From assembly GCF_030238365.1 (NCBI RefSeq), contig NZ_JASSOT010000079.1:62001-126000 (forward strand): 64,000 bases of DNA. The letters run 5' to 3'. The translations under genes were made by a program, and so were the position numbers. Of the stretch, positions 34,346-41,905 are shown piece after piece; within the stretch, counting starts at the first letter, position 1, and each line of letters starts with the position of its first letter. The notes under the pieces were generated by a model. It ran no database searches. It worked only from the letters and a program-made list of their open reading frames with translations, and was not told the DNA's origin. This DNA comes from Lelliottia wanjuensis. Lineage in GTDB: Bacteria; Pseudomonadota; Gammaproteobacteria; Enterobacterales; Enterobacteriaceae.

Positions 34346-35397
34346 CAGTCGATACCCTGGTAGTGGGTGCGATAGAAACGCTGGTACCACTCATCGGCGA
34401 CCTGATGCATATCGACGTCTTTAAACTTCTCCGGATAGAGTTTTTTCGCCATCCACAGCTCGCCGATGCCCATCGCTTCCGGCATCGGGTAGCCCCAGGC
34501 TTTGGCGTAGTCCGGCATCAGGTAGACGCGGTGGTTTTTCACGGCGTCGATCACCTGCCACTGGGGTGAATTTTTAATTTCGTCGACCACGGACGGATAA
34601 CGATCCTGCGCAAAAATCACCTGCGGGTTCCAGGCGATAACCTGCTCCATCGCCACGGTTTTGAAACCCTGAATAGTCGCCGCCGCCACGTTGATAGCCC
34701 CCGCATGGGCCATCATCAGACCGGTATATTTCCCGGAACCGTAGGTGGTGAGTTCCGGGTTAGCCATATAGGCGCGAATACGGTGTTCTGCCGGCATATC
34801 TTTCAAACGATCGCTGACCATCTTGCGCCCCTTATCGGTGGCGGCGATCAGATCTTTGGCTTCCTGCGGTTTGTTGACGATCTCGCCGATCAAGGTGATC
34901 CCCTCGCGCAGCCCCAGATCGTAGGCTTTCTCTTCGTCGGCCATCGTCGGATTCAGTTTTGCTTTTTCCCCTGGCGCGTCGTGGCGAAGGGAAATGGCGA
35001 CCACCGGAATGCCCAGGCTGCTGATTTTGTCGATCATCTCCTGCGGCGCGTAGTTGGTGACAAACACCACCTGTGGATGCAGGGCAATCAGTTTTTCTGG
35101 ATCCACATGGGTGAGATCGCCAAGCGTGGCTTTCTGGTTCAGCTCGGGTGCCAGGCGGGCGTAGCCGTCACCAAGCTGCTGTTTCCAGTTCGCCATCACG
35201 CCGACGATTTTGTCGCTGGCGTTCATTTGCACCAGTAAGTTCAGCGTCTGGTGCTGAAGCACCACGACGCGATCGACTTTGTCAGGGATGGTGATCGTGC
35301 GGCCAATCTGGTCGGTTATCTGGCGGGACGCCTCGGACGATAACGGGAGTAAAAACAGTAAACTCAAGGTGACTGCCTGCCAAAAACGTGTGTTCAT
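34345..35397 (-). CDS. Class III periplasmic binding protein (FecB/BtuF/MolA type)
   Basis: The 350-residue protein has a signal peptide (MNTRFWQAVTLSLLFLLPLSSEA) and the two-lobed class III fold: RQITDQIGRTITIPDKVDRVVVL, then DPEKLIALHPQVVFVTN and a long connecting helix. This fold binds ferric siderophores, cobalamin, haem or, in MolA, molybdate. No permease or ATPase gene lies beside it. A 26-base ModE-like box 15 bases upstream of the start points to molybdate or tungstate, which is an inference. Confidence 0.8.
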   Translation of the reverse strand: MNTRFWQAVTLSLLFLLPLSSEASRQITDQIGRTITIPDKVDRVVVLQHQTLNLLVQMNASDKIVGVMANWKQQLGDGYARLAPELNQKATLGDLTHVDPEKLIALHPQVVFVTNYAPQEMIDKISSLGIPVVAISLRHDAPGEKAKLNPTMADEEKAYDLGLREGITLIGEIVNKPQEAKDLIAATDKGRKMVSDRLKDMPAEHRIRAYMANPELTTYGSGKYTGLMMAHAGAINVAAATIQGFKTVAMEQVIAWNPQVIFAQDRYPSVVDEIKNSPQWQVIDAVKNHRVYLMPDYAKAWGYPMPEAMGIGELWMAKKLYPEKFKDVDMHQVADEWYQRFYRTHYQGID

Positions 35398-35412
35398 AAT
35401 GCCCTCTCACTT

Positions 35413-35438
35413 TCGTTATGAAATGGATTATATAACGA
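35413..35438 (-). promoter_or_regulatory. ModE-like box upstream of the binding-protein pair
   Basis: TCGTTATGAA and TATATAACGA are inverted half-sites separated by exactly six bases (ATGGAT). The known ModE consensus is close to TCGNTATATA-N6-TATATNNCGA. The right half is perfect and the left differs at the inner bases. Centre is about 28 bases before the start codon, overlapping the expected promoter, so repression is likely. Confidence 0.65.
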
Positions 35439-35600
35439 TTGAGAGATCGATTCGCCGCACTCTTTGTAGGTATACATGAAACAGTTGCGATAACAATGAG
35501 TTATCCAGATTTATTTACTCCAAAAAGAGACGAAATAGCGCTCCCGGACTTCTCCTCACCGCCATTAAACTGACGGATTTACTTGGCCAAGGAATACGAA

Positions 35601-36476
35601 ATGAAGTTCGAGGCGTTCCCCGGGATCAGGCAGTTGATCCACTGGATTATCAATAATGAATCCACCATCGTTCAGGGTGTTTTCAATCTTATTGGTGCCG
35701 TTTTTTTATTGTGTGCCGGTGTCTTTATCGCGCGCATCGCCAGCGCGGGATTCAAACGGTTATTGCTGAGCCGTCAGGTCGATAAAACCGTCACGCAATT
35801 CTGTAGCGCCCTGTTGCGCTATGCGATGCTGGCCTTCGCCGTGGTAGCCGCGCTGGGCCGTCTTGGGGTGGAAACCTCATCGATCATCGCGGTGATTGGT
35901 GCCGCCGGGCTGGCGGTAGGTCTGGCGTTACAGGGATCGCTGTCCAACTTCGCAGCGGGTGTTTTACTGGTGACGTTGCGCCCGATCCGCGCCGGGGAAT
36001 ATGCCAGCGTGGGCGCGGTGGCAGGCACCATCGAAGAGGTGCATATTTTCTCCACCACGCTTCGCACTTCCGATAATAAAATGGTGGTGGTCCCGAACGG
36101 GAAAATCATCGCCAGCGAAATCACTAACTTTTCGCGCCAGCCGCATCGCCGGGTCGATATTACGTTAGGCGTGGCTTACAACACCTCGATTGAACATCTG
36201 AAAAGCGTCATTAAAACCGTCATTACCCTTGACCCGCGGATCTTGCATGACAAAGGGCAGGTCATTCGTTTAAACGAATTTGCGCCGTCGTCGCTGAATT
36301 TTGTGGTGCGCGTGTGGACAGAAAATAAAAACTATTGGGACGTTTATTACGACCTGATGGAAAACATTAAGAACGCGCTGGATGCTAATCAGATCGCCAT
36401 GCCTTACCCGCAAATGGATATCCATCTGAATGACCTGAGGCAGCCCGCGAATGCGAAGGAGCTGACGCACTCATGA
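35601..36476 (+). CDS. MscS-family small-conductance mechanosensitive channel
   Basis: The 291-residue protein has three N-terminal membrane segments; the third is the pore helix (GAAGLAVGLALQGSLSNFAAGVLL), followed by the family beta domain (LRPIRAGEYASVGAVAGTIEEVHIFSTTLRTSDNKMVVVPNGKI). It is close to E. coli MscS in size. I chose the ATG at 35601 because AAGGA lies seven bases before it. It overlaps the next gene by four bases (ATGA). It should relieve turgor on osmotic downshock. Confidence 0.9.
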   Translation: MKFEAFPGIRQLIHWIINNESTIVQGVFNLIGAVFLLCAGVFIARIASAGFKRLLLSRQVDKTVTQFCSALLRYAMLAFAVVAALGRLGVETSSIIAVIGAAGLAVGLALQGSLSNFAAGVLLVTLRPIRAGEYASVGAVAGTIEEVHIFSTTLRTSDNKMVVVPNGKIIASEITNFSRQPHRRVDITLGVAYNTSIEHLKSVIKTVITLDPRILHDKGQVIRLNEFAPSSLNFVVRVWTENKNYWDVYYDLMENIKNALDANQIAMPYPQMDIHLNDLRQPANAKELTHS

Positions 36477-37534
36477 TCGCTTCTCGCCCGCAGCGCGATG
36501 TGCCGCAGATCCTGTTCAGCGTGTTGTTGATTTTAACGATGCTCTGCTGCTGCGTCTGGATCGTGAAACCCTTTATTCTCAGCGTCATCTGGGCCGGATT
36601 GATTACCATTGCTACCTGGCCGCTGTTTACTCTGCTGCAGCGCAAAATCGTGCGCCGCAGAGGGGTGGCGATCCTGCTGATGATGCTGTTTTTGAGCGCT
36701 ATCTTCCTGCTTCCGGTCATTTTGAGCGCCACGGCCTTTACCGTCATGGCACAGGATGCCCTGCACTGGCTGATGCAGCTGGATATGGCTCATCTGCCGA
36801 CCTGTGAGTTCCTCAATCGGATCCCCAAAATTGGCCCGCATCTGCATAACAAATGGCTGGGACTGATTCACAGCGACAGCGCCGTGCTGTTTGGCACCTT
36901 GAAACCCTGGCTGATGAAATGCGCGACCCTGCTGATCAACGAGCTGACGCATATTGGCTCATTGCTGGTGAACGGCGTGCTGATGCTGGTCTCGTGCCTG
37001 GTGTTTTATCTGCACGGCGAGCGTATTGCGCGCGGCTTGCGGCATTTCGCCAGACGTATTGCCCAGGGACGCGGTGAAACCGCCGTGGTTCTGGCCGGTA
37101 AAACGATTCAGGTCGTGGCGATGGGGATTGTGCTGACGGCGGTGATTCAGTCGGCCTTTGCGGGTATCGGTTTGCTGATCTGCCAGATCCCGGCGGCCGC
37201 CCTGCTCACCGGCATGATCTTCGTCCTGTGCCTGATGCAGCTCGGCCCGGTGATTGTCATGTTGCCCGCCGTGGCGTGGTTATTCTGGAGCGGAATGCAC
37301 GGAATGGCGTCGCTGCTGCTGGCCTGGACGGTCGTCGCGGGCGCGCTGGATAACTTTATTAAACCTCTGCTGATCAACCGTGGTGCAGACACGTCGGTGC
37401 TGCTGATCATGATCGGGGTGATCGGGGGGATGTTGGCCTGGGGCATGATTGGCCTATTTATTGGCCCCGTTTTACTGGCAGTATCCTGGCGTTTGCTCTC
37501 CACCTGGGTGAGCGAAGTGGATTTTAGAGCATAA
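36473..37534 (+). CDS. AI-2E-family inner-membrane protein, YdiK-like
   Basis: The 353-residue protein has about eight hydrophobic segments and resembles YdiK and other AI-2E/UPF0118 family members: FILSVIWAGLITIATWPLF early, and GALDNFIKPLLINRGADTSVLLIMIGVIGG with the terminal GPVLLAVSWRLL. Function of this subgroup is unsettled; relatives have been proposed as autoinducer-2 exporters or ion antiporters. Coupled to the MscS gene, which suggests an osmotic or envelope-stress role. Confidence 0.82.
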   Translation: MIASRPQRDVPQILFSVLLILTMLCCCVWIVKPFILSVIWAGLITIATWPLFTLLQRKIVRRRGVAILLMMLFLSAIFLLPVILSATAFTVMAQDALHWLMQLDMAHLPTCEFLNRIPKIGPHLHNKWLGLIHSDSAVLFGTLKPWLMKCATLLINELTHIGSLLVNGVLMLVSCLVFYLHGERIARGLRHFARRIAQGRGETAVVLAGKTIQVVAMGIVLTAVIQSAFAGIGLLICQIPAAALLTGMIFVLCLMQLGPVIVMLPAVAWLFWSGMHGMASLLLAWTVVAGALDNFIKPLLINRGADTSVLLIMIGVIGGMLAWGMIGLFIGPVLLAVSWRLLSTWVSEVDFRA

Positions 37535-37544
37535 GGAAATAAAC

Positions 37545-37880
37545 ATGATGAACTGCATGAAGGCAACGCTACTCATTGGTACCCTCCTCGTTTCCGCCTC
37601 AACGCTTGCGATCGATAAAACCGCCGCAGGTGCCGTTGCCGGTGCGGCTATCGGCGCGGCAACGGGCAAAAGCGTGAAATCCACCGTCGGCGGTGCCGTG
37701 GTGGGCGCAGGCACCGGAGCGATGTTCAAAAGTGGCGATAAAGGCAAAGCGGCGCGCAAAGGCGGTGCCGTGGGCGCGGTGGTTGGCGCAGGTGCGGCGG
37801 CGATCACCGGCAAAAGCGTGCTGAAAGGCGCGGCCGTGGGCGCCGGTGCAGGCGGTCTGGTGGGCGAAGCCACTCACTAA
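37545..37880 (+). CDS. Glycine-zipper outer-membrane-type small protein
   Basis: The 111-residue protein has a signal peptide (MMNCMKATLLIGTLLVSASTLA) and then almost continuous glycine-zipper repeats (AAGAVAGAAIGAATGKS; GGAVGAVVGAGAAAITGKS), which can form membrane-associated helices. Three related blocks end in GKS. It lies 10 bases after the YdiK-like gene, so is probably in that operon. I do not recognise a named gene. A strong terminator follows. Confidence 0.8.
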   Translation: MMNCMKATLLIGTLLVSASTLAIDKTAAGAVAGAAIGAATGKSVKSTVGGAVVGAGTGAMFKSGDKGKAARKGGAVGAVVGAGAAAITGKSVLKGAAVGAGAGGLVGEATH

Positions 37881-37887
37881 GTCGCAG

Positions 37888-37926
37888 AAAAAAGGCCGGG
37901 CATCTTTTGGATTGCCCGGCCTTTTT
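37888..37926. terminator. Bidirectional terminator
   Basis: AGGCCGGGCA and TGCCCGGCCT pair over ten bases with A-run on one side and TTTTT on the other, between the plus-strand channel operon and the minus-strand LuxR-type genes. Confidence 0.88.
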
Positions 37927-37948
37927 ATTGATATCCCCACCGCGAGAA

Positions 37949-38572
37949 TTAATTCACGACATCCATTTTCTTATTTTCATAGTGCTGGATGCATTTTCGC
38001 AGTTCCAGATCGGTGGTCACATTGAGCTTACGCATAATACTTCTCTTGTGCGTGCTGATGGTTTTTTCACTGCGGAACAGCACCTTCGAAATATCCACGC
38101 CGGAACGCCCCTGCCAGAGATAATCCAGAATCATGCTTTCCGCCCGCGTCAGCGCCACCGGTGATGTTGGCAACGTGATGGTCTGATGCCGGGTGGTCAG
38201 CACGCTGAGATAGCGCTTTTTCTTCATGACGGTATCAATCAGTTCACGCATGTTGAAATGCACTTCATCCACGCAAAGAATCGAGCAGCGGGAGCCCAGC
38301 ACCAGCGCGGACATCAACTCTTTTTGCGCTGCCTTCAGCAGAATCAGCGAGCGCGGTTGATCGGCGATGCCATGGCTGAGGAAGGCCTCTTTTGTCAGGC
38401 ACTCGGTCATATCAAAAATCGAAAAATGCGCCTCGTCCTGCGGGGAGGTATCCTTCGCTGTCAGCTGGTAGCCCCAGTGAGGATTGTGGCTGGCCAGTTT
38501 ATCCAGGCTGTTGCGGATCCCGGCAAGATATAATTCATTCCGGATTTGGTAATGAATCTGACAGATAAACAT
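37949..38572 (-). CDS. LuxR-family DNA-binding regulator
   Basis: The 207-residue protein has a C-terminal LuxR helix-turn-helix (about residues 138-200: LTRAESMILDYLWQGRSGVDISKVLFRSEKTISTHKRSIMRKL). The N-terminal 130 residues look like a receiver-like fold, but I see no clear phospho-acceptor aspartate pattern. It belongs to the broad enterobacterial group of orphan LuxR regulators of fimbriae and surface structures. It lies eight bases after a second regulator of similar design, so the two may act together. Target unknown. Confidence 0.82.
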   Translation of the reverse strand: MFICQIHYQIRNELYLAGIRNSLDKLASHNPHWGYQLTAKDTSPQDEAHFSIFDMTECLTKEAFLSHGIADQPRSLILLKAAQKELMSALVLGSRCSILCVDEVHFNMRELIDTVMKKKRYLSVLTTRHQTITLPTSPVALTRAESMILDYLWQGRSGVDISKVLFRSEKTISTHKRSIMRKLNVTTDLELRKCIQHYENKKMDVVN

Positions 38573-38580
38573 AAATATCC

Positions 38581-39183
38581 TTATTTACAGTAAGAAGAGA
38601 GTTGAGCCATTGCCGAGAGCAAATTCATCCAGCCCGCTTTGGTATCAATATCTAAGCGCAGTCGCGCATTGCGTTTAAAGGTAAATACCGTTTTATAATT
38701 GCAGTGCCGACGGGTCGCGATCTCCTGCGTTTGCAGACCGCTGGAATAATCCAGCAGGACATTCAGTTCCGAGAGGGAAAAATGTTTTCCCCGCACGGTT
38801 CGGAGAGAAACATCGTTAATCATGAGCGGCAATCTGCTGCCCAGCTCATCTTCTGTCAGACAATAGCTCGCCCCAGAGGCGATAAATAAACGCGTCAGCA
38901 GTTCCTCTTTTTGCGGAAGATAGACCACCGTTTTTAGCGACAGCGTTTTCGTAAAGTGTAACGTCCGAAGGATTTTTCCCAGCACGCCTTCAAGCCCTGC
39001 CGCCCCGACCAGCAGCACTTTGGCGGCATCTGACTGGCTACAAATCTCTTCGGTCAGTTGATCGGGAGACAGGCAGGCAATCACCTGATGCCCCAGCTCC
39101 TGAAGCTGTAGACAGAGGCCATGGCGTATAAGTACGCGTGGTTCATAAAGAATAATAAGAGGTAGGGAATCCATAGCATCCAT
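38581..39183 (-). CDS. LuxR-like orphan regulator with degenerate receiver
   Basis: The protein of about 200 residues starts with a receiver-like half (LPLIILYEPRVLIRHGLCLQLQELGHQVIACLS) and ends with a diverged helix-turn-helix (FSLSELNVLLDYSSGLQTQEIATRRHCNYKTVFTFKRNARLRL). The usual acidic cluster of receivers is replaced by Y-E-P, so phosphorylation is doubtful. The start is unsure: I use the ATG at 39183; a GTG at 39231 would add 16 residues, and neither has a good Shine-Dalgarno. Operonic with the LuxR gene downstream. Confidence 0.72.
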   Translation of the reverse strand: MDAMDSLPLIILYEPRVLIRHGLCLQLQELGHQVIACLSPDQLTEEICSQSDAAKVLLVGAAGLEGVLGKILRTLHFTKTLSLKTVVYLPQKEELLTRLFIASGASYCLTEDELGSRLPLMINDVSLRTVRGKHFSLSELNVLLDYSSGLQTQEIATRRHCNYKTVFTFKRNARLRLDIDTKAGWMNLLSAMAQLSSYCK

Positions 39184-39432
39184 TGCATCAAATAAAAATA
39201 GTGAATCCTCTACAAGATAATTCTCAGGCACCTATATTCATATGTAATTCAATTCCAAAAGTGGACTAAACATTCAAAAATTCGTGTTAAATCGGACGCC
39301 GTCGCGCTGACGATTGTTCCACATCTTTGAAAAAAGATGCACTTATCGCAAATCACCCTCTTTTTTTTACAGCATATTTACAACCGACGCTAAACTGGCA
39401 AGAATAATTCTTATTTTCCTAAGAAATTTCCT

Positions 39433-40416
39433 ATGTCAGAACAGGCGCTAAGACAACAGATCCAGAATCTGAAAAAGCATAACGCCCGGCTTGCCAGGCT
39501 GGCACGCGACGCCCGGAGCAAGCTCAGCGCTGCGCTGGACGGCACGGGCCTGTGTCTGTGGCAGCTTGATGTGCCGACAGGGAAGTTGATTATCTACAAT
39601 CGCCGCTGGGGGTCGATGCTCGGCTACCAGCCGAAAGAGCTAAGCGCGCAGTTTGACGTCTGGCGGGAACATCTTCACCCCGACGATAAACAGATGGTGC
39701 TGGATGCCTTCTATGACCATCTGCATGGCAAAACCGCCTTCTACGAAGCGCTGCACCGGATGCAGCATAAAAACGGCACCGTCAGCTGGGTGCTGGATCG
39801 CGGGCGCGTCAGCGAGTGGGACGAGGTCGGCAACCCGATTAAAGTGACCGGCACCCACATCGATATGACCAAAGAGAAGCAGTACGAGGAACAGCTCGCG
39901 CTGCTGGCAAATCACGATCCGCTTACCGGCCTCGCCAACCGCCATGCCCTCGTCAAACACTTCGGCGCGCTCAAAGCTCAGGGCCCGCTGTGCGTGGCCT
40001 TTATCGATCTCGATGATTTCAAAACGGTGAACGACACCTTCGGCCATCGCAGCGGCGATGAGCTGCTGATCCAGCTGAGCCAACGCCTGCGCGAAACCTG
40101 TCCTCAGGGATCGATTGTCGGTCGCCTGGGTGGGGATGAGTTTGTCCTGCTGCTGCCCTTCCCGCTCTCCAGTCTGTGGGTGAACAGCACCGCGCATAGC
40201 TGTTTGCGCGCGGCGCTCACCCCCTTCGAGCTGGATAACGGCCAGGCGCAGGTGGGGGCGTCGATTGGGATTGATGAGGTGCAAACCCAGGATGATTTCG
40301 TCAACGCCCTGCGCCGCGCGGACCAGTCGATGTATCAGATCAAACACACCGGCAAGAACGGCGTGGCGATCGGCACGACGCTGATTTCCATTTCGCGCAC
40401 CGGAACCGACGCGTGA
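39433..40416 (+). CDS. PAS-GGDEF diguanylate cyclase
   Basis: The 327-residue cytoplasmic protein has a short coiled N terminus (QIQNLKKHNARLARLARDARSKL), one PAS domain (about residues 32-150, with PAC-like VTGTHIDMTKEK) and a GGDEF domain with intact G233-G-D-E-F. The inhibitory I-site position five residues upstream reads PQGS, not RxxD, so product inhibition is probably absent. It should make cyclic di-GMP in response to a PAS ligand. The stop overlaps the next gene's GTG start by four bases. Confidence 0.92.
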   Translation: MSEQALRQQIQNLKKHNARLARLARDARSKLSAALDGTGLCLWQLDVPTGKLIIYNRRWGSMLGYQPKELSAQFDVWREHLHPDDKQMVLDAFYDHLHGKTAFYEALHRMQHKNGTVSWVLDRGRVSEWDEVGNPIKVTGTHIDMTKEKQYEEQLALLANHDPLTGLANRHALVKHFGALKAQGPLCVAFIDLDDFKTVNDTFGHRSGDELLIQLSQRLRETCPQGSIVGRLGGDEFVLLLPFPLSSLWVNSTAHSCLRAALTPFELDNGQAQVGASIGIDEVQTQDDFVNALRRADQSMYQIKHTGKNGVAIGTTLISISRTGTDA

Positions 40417-41129
40417 AGGCCAACCGTCAGCAGACGATCATCCAGCTGCTGAGCGGCTGCGACGGCCTGACGACCGAGGCGCTGGCCGACCAGCTGGCCG
40501 TGAGCAAGGAGACAATCCGCCGCGATTTGAAAGGGTTGCAGCAGCAGGGAAAAATTGTGCGTCACCACGGCCGCGCGCGGGCGATTCATCCGGACAACCG
40601 CGACGGCGGGGAACCGTTCGGCGCGCGTCTCAAAAGCCATTATGCCGATAAAGTGGATATCGCCCACCGCGCGCTGGACTGGGTCAGCCCTGGCATGACC
40701 CTCGCCCTCGACGCCAGCTCGACCTGTTTTCATCTCGCCCGCCAGCTTCCCGACATCGACCTGACGGTGGTCACCAACAGCCTGCCCATCTGCCATGAAA
40801 TGGCGAAACGTGAGCGCATTAATTTGATCTGCACGGGCGGGATGCTGGATCGCAAATATCGCTGCTACGTTAACCCTGCGCTGGTGACGCTGCTGAAAGG
40901 GCTTGAGATCGACCTGTTTATCTTTTCCTGCGAAGGGGTGGATGAACAGGGTGATATATGGGACCCCGCCGAGCAAAACGCGGCCTTTAAGTCGCAGCTG
41001 TTACGCCGCGCCAGCCAGTCTTTGTTATTGATTGATAAGAGTAAGTTCCAGCGTTCGAGCGAAGTCAAAATCGGCTCCCTGTCCCAGGTCACGCAGATGA
41101 TTACCGACGCTCACCCCTCCAGACGATAG
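40413..41129 (+). CDS. DeoR-family regulator, FucR-like
   Basis: The 238-residue protein closely resembles E. coli FucR, the L-fucose operon activator: LTTEALADQLAVSKETIRRDLKGLQQQGKI for the helix-turn-helix, ALDASSTCFHLARQLPDIDLTVVTNSLPICHE and LEIDLFIFSCEG in the sensor domain. It starts with GTG inside the cyclase stop. No fuc genes are present in the window. It may instead serve the sugar-acid cluster far upstream or another locus. Ends overlapping the convergent yghW gene by 19 bases. Confidence 0.82.
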   Translation: MKANRQQTIIQLLSGCDGLTTEALADQLAVSKETIRRDLKGLQQQGKIVRHHGRARAIHPDNRDGGEPFGARLKSHYADKVDIAHRALDWVSPGMTLALDASSTCFHLARQLPDIDLTVVTNSLPICHEMAKRERINLICTGGMLDRKYRCYVNPALVTLLKGLEIDLFIFSCEGVDEQGDIWDPAEQNAAFKSQLLRRASQSLLLIDKSKFQRSSEVKIGSLSQVTQMITDAHPSRR

Positions 41130-41398
41130 CCCGCCATAAAGTAGCGCAGCGTGGTGCTGGACTGATTCTCTTTAAAGAAATCCATCACCATGTCGCGGTC
41201 CAGCCCGTAGCGGCGCGTCAGAATTCCCGCCTCCCACGCGCTAAGCTGGCGGTCGCCGGTTTTCTCAAACATCCGGTGCGAAAAGCCCAGCACAAACCCA
41301 CGCTTATAGTCGGAACAGAAATGCGCCACGTTGTGTGCGGTATCCGCCTGCGCCGCGCGCATCCCCGCCATCAACCCTTTGCCAAAATGGTTTTCCAT
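41111..41398 (-). CDS. yghW: DUF2623 protein YghW
   Basis: The 95-residue protein matches E. coli YghW: NHFGKGLMAGMRA at the N terminus and the FEKTGDRQLSAWEAGILTRRYGLD centre. Its function is unknown. GAGGG lies shortly before the ATG. A ModE-like box begins 15 bases upstream, the same spacing as at the binding-protein pair at 35.4 kb, which ties this gene to molybdate or tungstate status. In E. coli yghW lies by the hyb hydrogenase operon, which is absent here. Confidence 0.93.
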   Translation of the reverse strand: MENHFGKGLMAGMRAAQADTAHNVAHFCSDYKRGFVLGFSHRMFEKTGDRQLSAWEAGILTRRYGLDRDMVMDFFKENQSSTTLRYFMAGYRLEG

Positions 41399-41412
41399 CG
41401 CTTAACCCTCAA

Positions 41413-41438
41413 TCGTTATATATCAAATTATATAGCGA
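41413..41438 (-). promoter_or_regulatory. ModE-like box upstream of yghW
   Basis: TCGTTATATA, six spacer bases (TCAAAT), then TATATAGCGA: a near-perfect inverted repeat that fits the ModE consensus at every well-known position. It lies directly upstream of the yghW start. Confidence 0.78.
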
Positions 41439-41497
41439 TATTTTGAGCGATGGCTAGTGGAAATTGGGGCTGCGCGAGGCTCTGTTGACCCCTGTAG

Positions 41498-41877
41498 CAT
41501 TAGAGGTTATTCCGTTCACCTTATGCTGAGCAGAATATAATCACTCTATAACCTGTGAACGTGACAAGGGGACCAACACCAGCGCCACATTCAGACGGTT
41601 GTGAAGCTGGAGGGATCGTGAGTCCGGCTGAAAATCGCCGAAGCGTTTCCTGGAGGCCGGGTCGAGGCGCAGGGATGCGCCGAGAGGGTGCGACCTGCAT
41701 GGATGCAGGATCGCGCCCGACCCGAAAGCCGTAAGGAATAAGCTGAGGGCACCGCGAAGCGGCGATTTTCCTGGCCGGGAGCCGGGATTGTTAAGGGGGC
41801 GGCGGCCCCCTTAACACGTTCACCGCTGAGAGGTCAGCAGGTAGCAGCCAACGATGAGTGGACGGAACAATTCCACT
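41498..41877. repeat. Structured intergenic repeat element, copy B (inverted)
   Basis: This 380-bp non-coding element is the inverted relative of 21163-21726. The shared parts are the terminal TTCCGTTCACCTTATG end, the GTGAACGTGACAAGGGG subterminal end, the CCTGGCCGGGAGCCGGGATTG block and the GTTAAGGGGG hairpin (41790-41815). The middle differs but keeps hairpins of the same design: GGCGCA-GGGA-TGCGCC (41666-41681) and CCTGCA-TGGA-TGCAGG (41694-41709). No convincing open frame. It lacks about 180 bases found in copy A. Confidence 0.7.
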
Positions 41878-41905
41878 ACCGCCACAAAGAAGCTTTAAAG
41901 ATCGA

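Noticed and set aside
35583..35600. TTG start for the MscS gene
   Set aside because: The ATG at 35601 has a well-placed AAGGA, which would lie inside the gene with the TTG start.
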